Source of the DNA: Mastigamoeba balamuthi
Taxonomy: Eukaryota; Evosea; Mastigamoebida; Mastigamoebidae
Length of the DNA stretch: 64,000 nt
Reading direction: 5' to 3'
Assembly (NCBI GenBank): GCA_902651635.1
Contig: CACRSC010000031.1
Coordinates: 191,705 to 255,704, forward strand
The first letter of the stretch is position 1; each line of letters begins with the position of its first letter. A program made the position numbers and the translations under genes. The notes under the pieces were generated by a model, which saw only the letters and a list, made by a program, of their open reading frames with translations, was not told the origin of the DNA and made no database searches. Positions 40,539 through 51,338 of the stretch are shown in pieces.

Positions 40539-43500
40539 ATGTCCGACGCGCGCTCGCTGCGCACGCCCCGCCGCGCGCAGGACGACGCGTTCCTCAACCC
40601 CGCCATCAAGGGCGGCTCGACGCTGGCGCGGGCCCTGAGCGACGCGCGCGCGACCATCGCGCCGCCCGCGCCGTCGTCGTCGTCGTCGCCGACGTCACAG
40701 GCGCCGCAGCCGCGCAGGGCCAGCCCGATGCGCAGGCCGGGGCCCGCGGCAGCGACGGCGCCCAGCGTGTCGTTCGGGGACCCGAGGGCGGCCAGGCTGT
40801 CGCCCTCGACGTCCTTTGCGGACCTCAGCGAAGGTGCGCGTCTGCCCACGGGCGGCCCCGACAGCGCCCACCGGATTCCAGCGCTTTGCGGGCGGATCTG
40901 AAGCGGCGCGAGGGCTTCTCTTATGCCGCGTTGGCCCCTTGCCACTCCGTTTCTGGCATATCCGACCAATTTTGACGTTTTTGGGCGTGTTTTTGGGCTT
41001 GCGGGCCGTTTGCGGCCTAAGCGGAAGCCAACGCTTTGCAAAAGAGCCGAACTGCGGGAGCACGCGCCCCGAGCGCGTCAGTTGGCATGTAAAACTCACG
41101 CCCACTGCAGCGAGCCGCGCACAGCACGTGCCGACCATCACGCACTCGGAGTCGTGCACGGAGCTCTCGGCCATCGCCGGCACCGACTGCCTGCGCAGGA
41201 GCCGCGGAGGCCTGACTCCCAGCACCTCGTTCACGGACCTGAGCCAGCTGCCTCTCACCCCCAAGGTCTCCCGCCGTCCCTTACTTCTCAGCACTCAGTC
41301 AGAGTCATCCAGGGGTTCGGGCAGCGTCCGAGGGCCGGGACGCTCTCTCCCAGGGGATCTCCGCCGCCAGACATCACTCCCCCAGCACCCCCGCCCCAGT
41401 CCTCGACGAGCGCACCGCCGGAGCGTAGGCCGCTGCGCCTCGTCAACTCGGGTGCCGCGTTCACCGTCTCTGTGCCCTCGCCGGAGCCGCCCAGCGACTC
41501 CGAGCCGGCCCTGAAGCTGCTGCCGCCGCCCGCGCTCACCAGGCGCCCCGCGTCCACCGGAGACGCCCCCCCGCCCCCGAGGCGCACCAAGTCGCCCACT
41601 GGCGCCCTCCTCGACGCCAAGGAGCTCCGGAAGCCCAAGCCCAGCGGGGCAGCCAAGGGGCAGCAACAGCAGCAGCAGCGCCAGCATGCGGTCATGAAGA
41701 TGAACTTCATGACCAAGGAGGGCGTCATCGAGGCCGGCGAGGAGGTCAGCGTGCTGGCAATCGCCAACGGCTGGGCGCTGTGCGACGCGAGCGGCTCGCA
41801 GGTCTTCCTGCCCATGTCGTACATCACTCTGTCGCAGCCGCACGCCGGCCCTGGCGCGGGCGCTGCCGCTGCCCCGCCGAAGCCCGCGGCCAAGCGCGTC
41901 GCGCGGCGCACCAAGAGCAGCGGGGCCGTCACCGACGCCAAGGAGGAGCGCGACCACGAGCACGAGCGCCAGGAGCACAAGCTCGCGCGGCCGGTGGCGG
42001 TCGCCGCAGCCCCGGTGCTGCTCCTCAACGGGCTGAAGCCTCGCGCCCACTCGCGGATCTGCGACGTCTCCGCCGACTCCGTGCTGACGCTGTCGCGGCT
42101 CGGGGACCTTGCGCGCGTCATCCCGCCCGAGTACTCGCCGCCGCCGCTGCTGCAGGCCGCGCGCGAGGCCAAGATACACGCGGCCGAGGAGGTCGTCGAG
42201 TCGTGCATGGAGCTCGCGGCGCACACGGTGCCCCGGGAGCTCAAGGAGCGCCACGGGCTCACGGACGAGGACGTCGCCGCCATCGCGCTCTACACGTTCG
42301 ATCTGGGCTCGGTGCTCTACGACCTGAACCCCTACCGCGTGCTCAACAGCGCCCTCTTCGAGCGCAACACGCTGGCGCTGAGGAGCGTCCGCGGGCTGCT
42401 GTACCGCCTGCTGCAGGCTCTTCGGAAGCTTCCGCCCGTCACCGGCGCCGTGCTGCACCGGGGCGTCGCCGCGCAGGTGCCGACGGACGCGGCGCACTAC
42501 CAGAGCGGCAGGACGGTGACATGGCACACGCTCTGCTCGACGACGACGAACCTGGCGGTGACCAAGGACTTCCTGACGGACCGGAGCACGGGTATAATCT
42601 CGGGCACGCTGTTCAACATCCGCGGTGGATGGGGCTACGACATCGCGCCCTTCTCGTTCGTCCAGAGCGAGAGGGAGATCCTCCTCGAGCCCGAGATGGA
42701 CTACGTCGTCCAAGGCGTGCTCGAGACCGGCTCCCTGACTGTAATCGAGCTCGAGATGCAGAAGACACCGCTTCTGGTGCCCCAGATCACCGGCAGCCTC
42801 CGCGCATCGCTCTGCGAGTCACCCAGACCCGGTAGGGCCAACAGGGCGACACACACACAGGCACTCACCCTGGCCGCAGAGGAGCAGCACGAGGACATCC
42901 TCTGCCTGATATCGAAGGAGACGAACCTGCTGCAGCTGTGCGAGTGCATAACTGCGGGGACGGAGAGCATCTGCGCTGCAGCGATGGACAGAATCACCCA
43001 GATCCTCACCGGTCCAACCACCCCGCTTCCATTCTGGCCTTGCTGACCGCCACTTGGTCAGCAGACTCCCCGGTCATGTCGAGCGATTTCGCGCAGTCGG
43101 AGAAGACTGTATGGTCGCTGGAGGCTGCGCTGCAGAGATTCCCTGGCTCGCAGGCCGCCCTGCGCTCGTTCTTCTCTCTGGCGTCCACGCTGCTCGACTG
43201 CAGCCCTGCCACGAACAAGGAAGCACCGGAGCTGCAACGGTGCTCCTCGGAGGGCGCCGTCTCTGCCCTGCAGCGGTTCAGCAACAACACCGACCTCGCA
43301 TTCCGCGCCTGCGCCCTGCTCGACAAGGTTGCGCGGGGTACGCACTTTCATCACGCAGAGACCGTACCTCCTCCCTACTTCTCCTTATAGCCTCTCGCAG
43401 TGAGCCACAGACCAATTTGCCAGCCAGAAGCAGTGGCGGCTGTCCTTTCGGCCCTCAGGGTCAACATAGGGAGCTCTGAGCTGGCGGACGCAGCGTGCAG

Positions 43501-46093
43501 CTTCCTCAGTACCACCGCGAGGCGCTGGAGTCCGCATTCCCTTCGCTGTCGCCCTCGCACGCGTTCTCAGCCCTCAACGCAGTGACGCCGGAGCTCTCCC
43601 TCGAGTTTGCGCGATCGGAGGGGATGTCGGCGCTGGTGAGCGCTCTGAAGACGCACGGCGCATCGCTTCGGGTGGCCGAGTCGTGCACCGCTGTGTTCTG
43701 CCTGCTCTCCTGCGACTGTGGTGAGTGCCATCGCTCGTATCACTGCGCTAACCAGTGCGGCTGCGGTCCACACACATCAAAAGAGATCACTGCCGCGCTC
43801 GTGAGGGAGAGCGGGCTGCAGGTTGTAGTGGCTGCTCTGAGGAAGCACGAGGTATCGCGCGAGACTGCGCTCTACATCGGTCGCCTTCTGTCGCTGCTCT
43901 CAGACGCAGCGCCTCCTGGTCAGCGCACCCCGACCGCCCAACTTGCAACTGAAGCGCCTCACTCTCATACCCCCACAGAGAGCAAGTCCGCACTGAGCGC
44001 CTTCATCTCTAGAGAAGGAGTAGAGCTGGCCCTGCAGACCCTACGCCCAAACATCGCCTGCACGCAGTCCGCGCAGGCTCTGCTCACGTTCATCGGGCAA
44101 CAGGCCCAGAGAAGCCGTGCGGCCCTCCGCGTGCCCCCTCCATGGCAGAAAGTCCTTTTCACAACCTACACTACCTTCTCACCGTCCAGGAGAGGCCAGC
44201 GCGACTGCTGTGGACAACGAGGGGCTGGAGCTCACCCTCAGGGCAATCGACACCAACAGGCAGTCGCCCGACGCGGTTCAGACAGGATTCACCGCGCTCG
44301 CGGGCCTCACGAGCTTCGGTACCAGCGCCCTCTTCCCTTCCCACACGTGCTCAAGGAGCCGCCGAACCAGTCGACGGGCGGGCGCTGGCCATCGATCTGG
44401 GCGCAGTGCAGAAGTGCATCGAGTTCCTCAGGCCGCTCGAGCCACTGCCCGTGGTGCAGGCGGTGCTCGTCGCGCTGGCCAGCGTCACGACAACGGCAGA
44501 GAACCTGCTAGCGAGCGCCGACCACGACGGTACGCGATCCGCGCTGCGAGAGGAGCGCAGGGCGCAGGGGCAACTCAGACCAGACGGCACTGTGCCCGCA
44601 GAGCGGAGGAAGGACGTCAGCTGCAAGGCGAGGGACGCGATACCCCTCGTGGCCACCGTGCTCCGCAAGTACTGCGACTCGGCCGCCGCCGTCGAGAGGG
44701 CCATCGCCGTCCTCTGCAACATCGCCACCACCAGTGCGAATTCCGTTACTCTAGTTGGCAATCCGATTCAAGTCCCGGGAGCACAGGCGACTCGGTGCGC
44801 GTCGCGGTGCGCGAGAACTGCGTCGACTCGGTGCTGGACTCGCTGCGGCTGCACTCGTGCTCGGCGAGTGTGGTACTGCGGGCCTGCAGGTGGCTGTCGG
44901 CCATCGCCTCGAACCCCAGCGCCCGTGCGATCATCTTCGAGGACGGCGGCATCGCGGCGCTGCTCTCGCTGCTCAAGCGCAACGCGGGCTCGCCCGACGT
45001 CGCCGGGTGGGCGGCCCTCGCGATGGCCAACGCCTCGCACGCCGACAACGCCGTCTCCGCGTCGCAGGAGGGCGCCATCAGCACCGTCGTCGCGGCGCTG
45101 CGGATGCACGAGAAGAGCCCCGAGGCCGCCAAGAACCTCTGCCTGGCCATCGGCCACCTCACCAAGACCAACGGTTCGCCGCCGGGTTTCTGCCGCCCCG
45201 CGGCTCACCGGGCACGCTGGCGCTGCCCCCACACAGAGGAGAACAGGATCGCTGCGGGGGCGCGCGGGGTGATAGAGGTGCTCGTCTCGATCCTGATCAG
45301 CAACGTCGAGTCGTGCGACGTCGTGCTCGCAGCCTGCGTCGCGCTGACCAACCTCATCATCGCCAACGGTGCGCTTCTCTCGCCCGCAAACGCGCAGACG
45401 CTGCCACACAAGGGACCCGAGCGTAGTGTGACACTGCATGCCGCTGCCAACACCCCCCAGAGAACAAGTCGGCGTTCGTCAGGGGAGGCGGGCTGAGCGC
45501 CATCATCCGGGCGCTCGAGCGCAACTTCGCGAGCGAGGGCGTCGCGCATCACGCCTGCACGGTCCTCTGCCTTCTCAGCAAGCACGACGGTGAGTACAGC
45601 GCGCCTCCACCCTCCGCGCGGCCTCACGCCTCTTCTCCTCCCCCCCTCCCCCCCCCTCCTTGCTCGCTCGCAGAGAAGTTCCGCGACTCGATTGTGGTCG
45701 AGGGGGGCATAGCGCCCGTCGTGGCGGCGCTGCGGGCGCACACCGAGTGCGAGAAGGTGCTGGTGCCGGGGTGCACGGCGCTGTGGAACCTGCTGATGAA
45801 GTCGGGGCTGTTCGGCGTGTCGTCGGTGCCCGAATACGCCGAGGCCGTGGCAAAGGAGGGCGGGTTCGACGTCATAGTGACGGTTGCCAGGCTTCACAGC
45901 CGCAACGAGCCCGTGGCCTCGATCGCCTGTAGGATACTGTCGATAACTAGCAAGAAACACGTTGGTACGCTCTGGCTCACCAGCCACCACTTCCCCCGGT
46001 TCTTACTGCAAAACGCGGCACGCGCTCGCAGATCCGTCTACACGAAAAGAACTGAAGAAGCTCCTCTCGTCCGAACTGTCGTCGATGCTCTAA
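40539..46093 (+). CDS. ADP-ribosyltransferase fused to SH3-like segment and armadillo repeats
   Basis: Seventeen exons join in phase to 1457 residues: 40539-40833, 41111-41265, 41292-42831, 42880-43011, 43062-43337, 43401-43529, 43583-43720, 43784-43918, 43979-44116, 44190-44318, 44356-44529, 44602-44733, 44787-45173, 45237-45368, 45461-45589, 45674-45964 and 46032-46093. Low-complexity N-terminus; SH3-like strand set (GEEVSVLAIANGWALC, about 285-332); an R-S-E mono-ADP-ribosyltransferase domain (about 440-630): LTDEDVAAIALYTFD, AVLHRGV (Arg), LCSTTT (Ser), APFSFVQSEREILL (ExE). ExE is typical of arginine-modifying ARTs. Residues of about 660-1440 are armadillo units, most encoded by one exon each. 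It ends with a basic ELKKLLSSELSSML tail. No signal peptide, so it is intracellular. The second intron (26 bases) is the weakest. Confidence 0.88.
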
Positions 46094-46235
46094 GCGACTA
46101 GCACCGATAGCACACCGCAGAGACTCGATCAGACACGCTGAAAAACATCGTAGGCAGGGCACGAAGCGTCGCAATAACAACATAAGGGCAATTCGCTCCG
46201 TTTGTAAAGAACCCCCAAGCGCCGAGCCTACGAGA

Positions 46236-46665
46236 ATGGAGCGCATGGAGCTGTTCCTCCAGCCGGGCGACGCCCAGAGCGAGGACTTGCTGCGCTGGGT
46301 CGAGAACAAGGCGAGACACAACCCCTCCCAGCTCTCGCTTCTCTCAACCACCCGGGGGGTCTGAGCAGCACGTGCCCGTCGCGAGGCGCCTGGTGGACAA
46401 GGACCCCGGCGCCCTGGACCAGATCCAGTCGGCCACGGGCCAGCGCAGGGTCCCCGCCCTCCGCAACGACCGCGACTACATCTTCGAGAGGGACCGCAGT
46501 GCGGACCTTTCTCTCGCCTCTCGCCACTGCTGTCCAGCGATTCACCGTTTCGAAGTCATCCAGACGCTCGAGGGCGCACCGGGAACGTCTGCGCAGGCGG
46601 CCGAGGCGGCGGGCAAGAAGCGCGGATTCATGGGGAAGCTGAAGCGCCTGATGCCGCACTGGTAG
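46236..46665 (+). CDS. small hypothetical protein with basic C-terminus
   Basis: Exons 46236-46298, 46366-46498 and 46538-46665 give 107 residues. The start MERMELFLQPGDAQSEDLLR is acidic and helical, the middle has RRLVDKDPGALDQIQSATG and RNDRDYIFERD, and the end is basic (KKRGFMGKLKRLMPHW). The introns are 67 and 39 bases; the second is a multiple of three, so an unspliced form would also be open. No family was recognised. It lies 140 bases after the ART-ARM gene on the same strand. Confidence 0.5.
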
Positions 46666-46878
46666 GCGGCGCGGACTTCCCCCGTGACTGAGTCGACAAA
46701 AACGAATCGAAAACGAACACGTCTCAGCTGTCGTCACTCTGGGAACGGTCTCGCTTCTGCCATCCCGTGGTCCGAGCTCTGAGACAATCGCATTCGGAAC
46801 ACGACAAATTTCTGTGGCTCTTATGATAAATCAATTGCGGTGCTGCATGAACCGAGTTCACTGGGCGTTGCCAGCGGT

Positions 46879-49800
46879 TTAGGCGGTGGTCTTGGCGGGC
46901 CCGACGGTGGGAATCTGGCGTCGAGGCAGCGAGATGAGCTGCTGGACGACAGGGTACCCCAGCGGGGGCTCAGCGCACTGCAGCATGATGTTGCGCAGCA
47001 GCGTCGGGTGCGCCTGTATCGAGTACCGCTCGTCGTCGTCGTTGGTCATGTACAGCATCTCGAGGGCCATCCCGGCCCACAGGCCCCGGGCCACCTCTGG
47101 GTTGAGCGTCCCGACCAGGATGTCGTGGTCCCGGAGGTTCATCGCGATCACAGCCCACGGCAGCGCGCTCTTGCCGTTGCACGCCGCCCCTGTCCCGCTG
47201 TCGGCCCGGCCGCCGTTTGCCGGAGCGACGTTCTCTCCCGTCGTGCTCTGGACCTTGGCGATGCCGAACACGCACTGCAGCTTCTCCTGCGCGACCGTGA
47301 GGGCCCACTCGTCCGAGGGCACCTTCCCGATGAAGCAGAGCTTGTCCTGCTCCTGCAGCGTGGCCTGCGGGGGGCGGCGCCAGAGCGAAGGTGAGAGGCC
47401 GCAGAGGGGGAACTGGGCCGCACGAAGAGGTTCTCGTCGTTGATCTCCTCGCCATAGACGGTGGTGTCGTACGTGATCTTGAAGGCCTGCCTGTAGCACT
47501 TGATCACAAACTCCTGCAGCTTCGGCCTCTCCTTCATCCAATCCGCCTCCGACGACTTGGGCTGCAGGGGGATAAAAGGTCAGAGGTTCATATGCTGGTC
47601 CCACGTGGGCGCACAATGTCACCGTAGAAGCTGCTCAGGACGTGGGACGGGCCCATGAGCTCCGGAGAGAGCCCGCCGAGGCCGAAGTAGTCGACCATCC
47701 CGTGGCAGGACGTGACGAACCACGAGATGGGGTTCTCGCTGCGCTGCTTGTGCTTGGGGTCGTGTTCCGCAAGGTGCTCCTCCCTATTGAACTCCTTCCC
47801 CGGGGTGTCCTCGGCCGAGGCGCTGCGCTGCAGTGCTCCCGATATGTACGCCGGCTTGAGGTGCTCCGTCTTGCGAGCCATCACGGGGAACACGACCCCA
47901 GACAGCTGCCCTGACACGAACTCGAACCACTGCATTGGGAACCTCTCGTCCGCTCGCGCCCCGAACACGTCGGGGACCACCGGAATGTCGGAGAACCTGT
48001 TTACCGCAGCTGAGTCAGAGGACGCAGGCCACAGCGCCACTGGCGGCAACGTACTGTGACATGAAGTTGGGGTCCTGTAGCATCTCGCGCAGCGTGTTGT
48101 AGACGAGCGTCTTCCAGAACATCGACGAGACCTCGCGCAGGAACTCGCTGTTCTCTACGATGCCCGTGAGCTTGGACGGCGACACCGAGTAGGCCACGAT
48201 GGGCAGCTTGGCGATGGGCGTCATCGTGTGCATTAGGTACGAGTTTAACAGCGCAGGCTGCTCCAGGTCGCTGCCGTACGCGCCCTCGAACACCCTGTCG
48301 ATCTCCCTGCCCTCCTCGTTGTGGCACGTCGTCGGGCGCAGCTCGAGCCCCTTGAACGAGAAGACGTTGTAGCCCCTGCCGCCCTCTATGACGTGCGCGA
48401 AGATGATCCGGTCGTCGAGGCGGAACAGGAACATGTCGCCCGGGGCCACGACGCCGATGTTGGCCCTCATCGACGCACCGAACGCCCTGGTGATCCTGCC
48501 GTACGCGTTCTTCTTGCCCACGCTGCCCTGCAGCGTCGAGAGCAGCCGCGGGATGAGCTGCTTGTAGTAGACGCTGTCGATGCCCGTCGTGTCGCTCGCG
48601 GGGCCCCCGACAGCGGACCAGCACCTCTGGGGCCGCGGGAACCCGATGAAGAACAGAGGGATGCCCAGGAACGGGTGCATCGGTGCCGAGAGCGCCGTCG
48701 AGAGCGCGATTGTCGCGAGGTTGAGCGGCAGGAACACGAGCTGCAGGAGAATCACGAGACCCCTGGACGTGTAGAGCAGCTTCTTCTTGGTCTGGTGCAT
48801 GCAATTGGGTGGATGACTTCGTGAGAGTCTGCGCCTGGTGGTCGCGGGGGAGGAGAACCGCACAATGGTGGTGAACATAAGAACGACGAAGAAGTGGAGC
48901 TTGTGCAGGCACTCCTTGAGGCGCTGCCAGCAGATCGACACGAGGAAGACGACGCTGTCGAGGTCGCAGTTGTTGAGTTTGTCCCCGTTGGCGATGCGGA
49001 TGACGATGAAGGCCAGGCCGAGCTCCCAGGCCATTTTGTGCGGCGCCTGCCACGACCACCGCAGGGCTCTGGTGACCAGTGCAGCTCTCCAGATGGGAAC
49101 GTACACGTCGTCGTTGTACATGATCCACAGGCCGACACTCGAGAAAAGCCCGACATACACGATCGACAGCACGGGAATGAGAGAGCACCCGAAGAAGACG
49201 GACCTCTCCATGAGCCTCTGAAACCTGCGCGATGTGGCCCTGGGAAGGAATGCCACTGTAAGCAGATGGACATACGGGGGTTGTATTTGTACCCTGGGTT
49301 CCGAATGAAACCGATCAAAAAGGGTCTCTGCAGCTGCAGGACAATCGCGCCCAAGCAGGACAGAACGAGTATGGCGATGCCAAACGCTATGAAGACGGTG
49401 TCCTGGTGCTTATTGCTAACGAGAACACGCCCAGCCTCCGACACTCCGAACAGAACTCCTCCAGTGAATACACCAACTCCAGCCTCTGACATTGCAATTC
49501 AGTGCACGGAAGCAGTGGAGGGCGTACCCGCAAATATGCGGACAATGGTCCTCCTGGGGAACGTGTTGGAGAGCAGCGTGTTGCTGCTCAGGAAGTACCC
49601 GAGCCCCGCAGCGACAGCGACCCCGGCGCTGATCCTGACCCAGCGCATCACGACGAAGGTCTGCGTGGCCCTTAGCGAGCATTCAACGGCACGGGATGGA
49701 GGGCTGCGAGCGCACCAGAATGATCGAAACGATCGAGAAGGTCGTCCCCTTGGCGAGCCGCGTTGTGTCGGCGCAGTAGGTGCCGCCGAGGCAGTGGTGG

Positions 49801-50893
49801 AACAGCTGCTCGACGGCCCACTCGGCCATCACGTGCGCCTGCGGGGCCACGGCGAACGCCCAGGCCACCGGGATGAGCGCCAGGACGTAGTGCAGCACCG
49901 CGTTGGCCGTGTTCAGTGCATCTGACGACGCCAGCCTCGCGACCAGATCCACGATGAAGACGGCGATGACCCACGTGGGCCTCGACAGCACGTTCAGCAG
50001 GTGCGGCACGTCGTTGCCGTATCTGCGCAAGACGAGGCGTGAGAACCGCACACCAATGGCGCCGCGTACACCGAGGGCTCGGGGGGCGTTCTTCCCAGCA
50101 GCGAGAACGCCGAGGTGACGAACGTGAACCACGTCAGCACGAGCAGCGGGTATTTGGCGGATTTCCCGACGACGTCGCCGAATCGGCCCGGGGCGCAGTA
50201 GTGCGCGGCCCCGGCGCCCATGAGGGCGAGCCAGAGGGCCGAGAGCAGCGCGACCAGCACGGTGTTGTTGGGAACGAGAAACGACATGGTACGCGGGGCG
50301 CAGCAGCAGCCGCAGCCCTCGTCAAAGGCCACGCGGTCGTCCTCGTCGAAGAAGGAGGAGCCCAGGTTCATCGTGTCCACCCCGGCGACCTTCTTGCGCC
50401 TCCGTATGATGCACAGGCTCCACACGCGCAGCATGAGGCCCAGCGCAGCAAGCGCACCTGCGACACACAGACTGCTCTCAGTCGGGGAACTCCGCGAACG
50501 CATCTCAAATGGAAAAATCGGCATGTACGACAAGAAATAGTGAACTTAACATCCACTAGTTCCGAAACGGATCAGAGGCGCATGAAGCGCACACGATGGG
50601 CGGACGCATTGGGTGGTGGGGGGTGGGGAGCCAGAGCAGAGGAGGGAAGGGCGCCACACACCTCCGGATGCAGCGCAGGCCGCGATGATGGGGCCCTTCT
50701 CATCCGAATGCGGAGAGACCAGCACAGCGCAGGGAATGGCGACCACGAGTGGGGAGACGAAGAGCGCGAGCTGGCCCACCACGGGGCCCACTGCGTTGGA
50801 CCCGGGTGCCAGGCTCAGACCGCCGAGAAGCGTCTGTGGCCATCTCCGTGCGAGGAACTTGGCCTTGTACTCGTTGAGAAGCGTAGCCGGCAT
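46879..50893 (-). CDS. pecanex-family multispanning membrane protein
   Basis: Ten exons (50893-50662, 50457-50070, 50022-49716, 49660-49528, 49485-49293, 49239-48864, 48791-48041, 48009-47615, 47561-47424, 47364-46879) give 1132 residues with at least ten hydrophobic spans in the first 600 (VLVALLSALWLALMGAGA, LVILLQLVFLPLNLATIAL). The pecanex signature follows the last spans: HPFLGIPLFFIGFPRPQRCW, DMFLFRLDDRIIFAHVIEGG and FSFKGLELRPTTCHNEEGRE, then SWFVTSCHGMVDYFGLGG. Pecanex proteins are ER/endosomal membrane proteins linked in animals to Notch signalling and ubiquitin-ligase complexes; the biochemical role is unsettled. It is shorter than animal members. Introns of 31 bases (48010-48040) and 72 bases (48792-48863, in frame) were inferred from family continuity. 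Confidence 0.9.
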
Positions 50894-51338
50894 CCGAAGT
50901 TCACTGCTCCGAGCGGGCCTGCGATGCGAGGTGTTCTATCCCAGCGTGCGAATCGCGCGGATAAGTGAGCGTGGCGGGACACCGGAGCGCGGTGCAGGTG
51001 CGGTGACAGAGCACAGAGCCGCGACCGCAGATACCAAAAATAGCTACAGCACCGATTTATCGGGCAGGATCCGACCCACGCTCTATGACTGAAAGTCCAG
51101 TCACACAATGGGTGCACTGACTGAGGCAGTCCCATTCTTGTTTTCAAAAAAACTATGGGTCAGCACAATGTTAGATATGGCAAACCCCTTCCAATAAATA
51201 GCGCTGACAGCAAAAAAAGGGCAATTGATCCCGAGTCAGTGCCCAATGAGGGCGTGCCTGAATAAAGTGGGGGTATTCTATCACACCGTCGTCCTCACAC
51301 TTACAGTCCACAGATGGCCTTAAGCTCCAAGCGTTTCC
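50894..51338. other. intergenic region upstream of pecanex gene
   Basis: About 445 AT-richer bases between the pecanex start and the end of the first F-box gene. It should contain the pecanex promoter and the F-box 3' region. No other feature was recognised. If the F-box frame is repaired, its last codons extend to 51320. Confidence 0.5.

Noticed and set aside
42832-42879. Treating 42832-42879 as coding in the ART-ARM gene
   Set aside because: The 48 bases are open, but they begin GTAGGG, end CCGCAG and encode a low-complexity insert; splicing gives the same phase-1 pattern as all following introns.
44734-44786. tRNA-like T-arm sequence (GATTCAAGTCCCGGGA)
   Set aside because: It lies in an intron, and no matching acceptor stem, D-arm or anticodon arm can be folded around it.
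40539-46093. Reading the ART domain as a bacterial ADP-ribosylating toxin acquired by transfer
   Set aside because: The gene has 17 spliceosomal exons, host-like base composition and the eukaryotic ART N-terminal pattern, and is fused to the same armadillo type as neighbours; nothing suggests a toxin.
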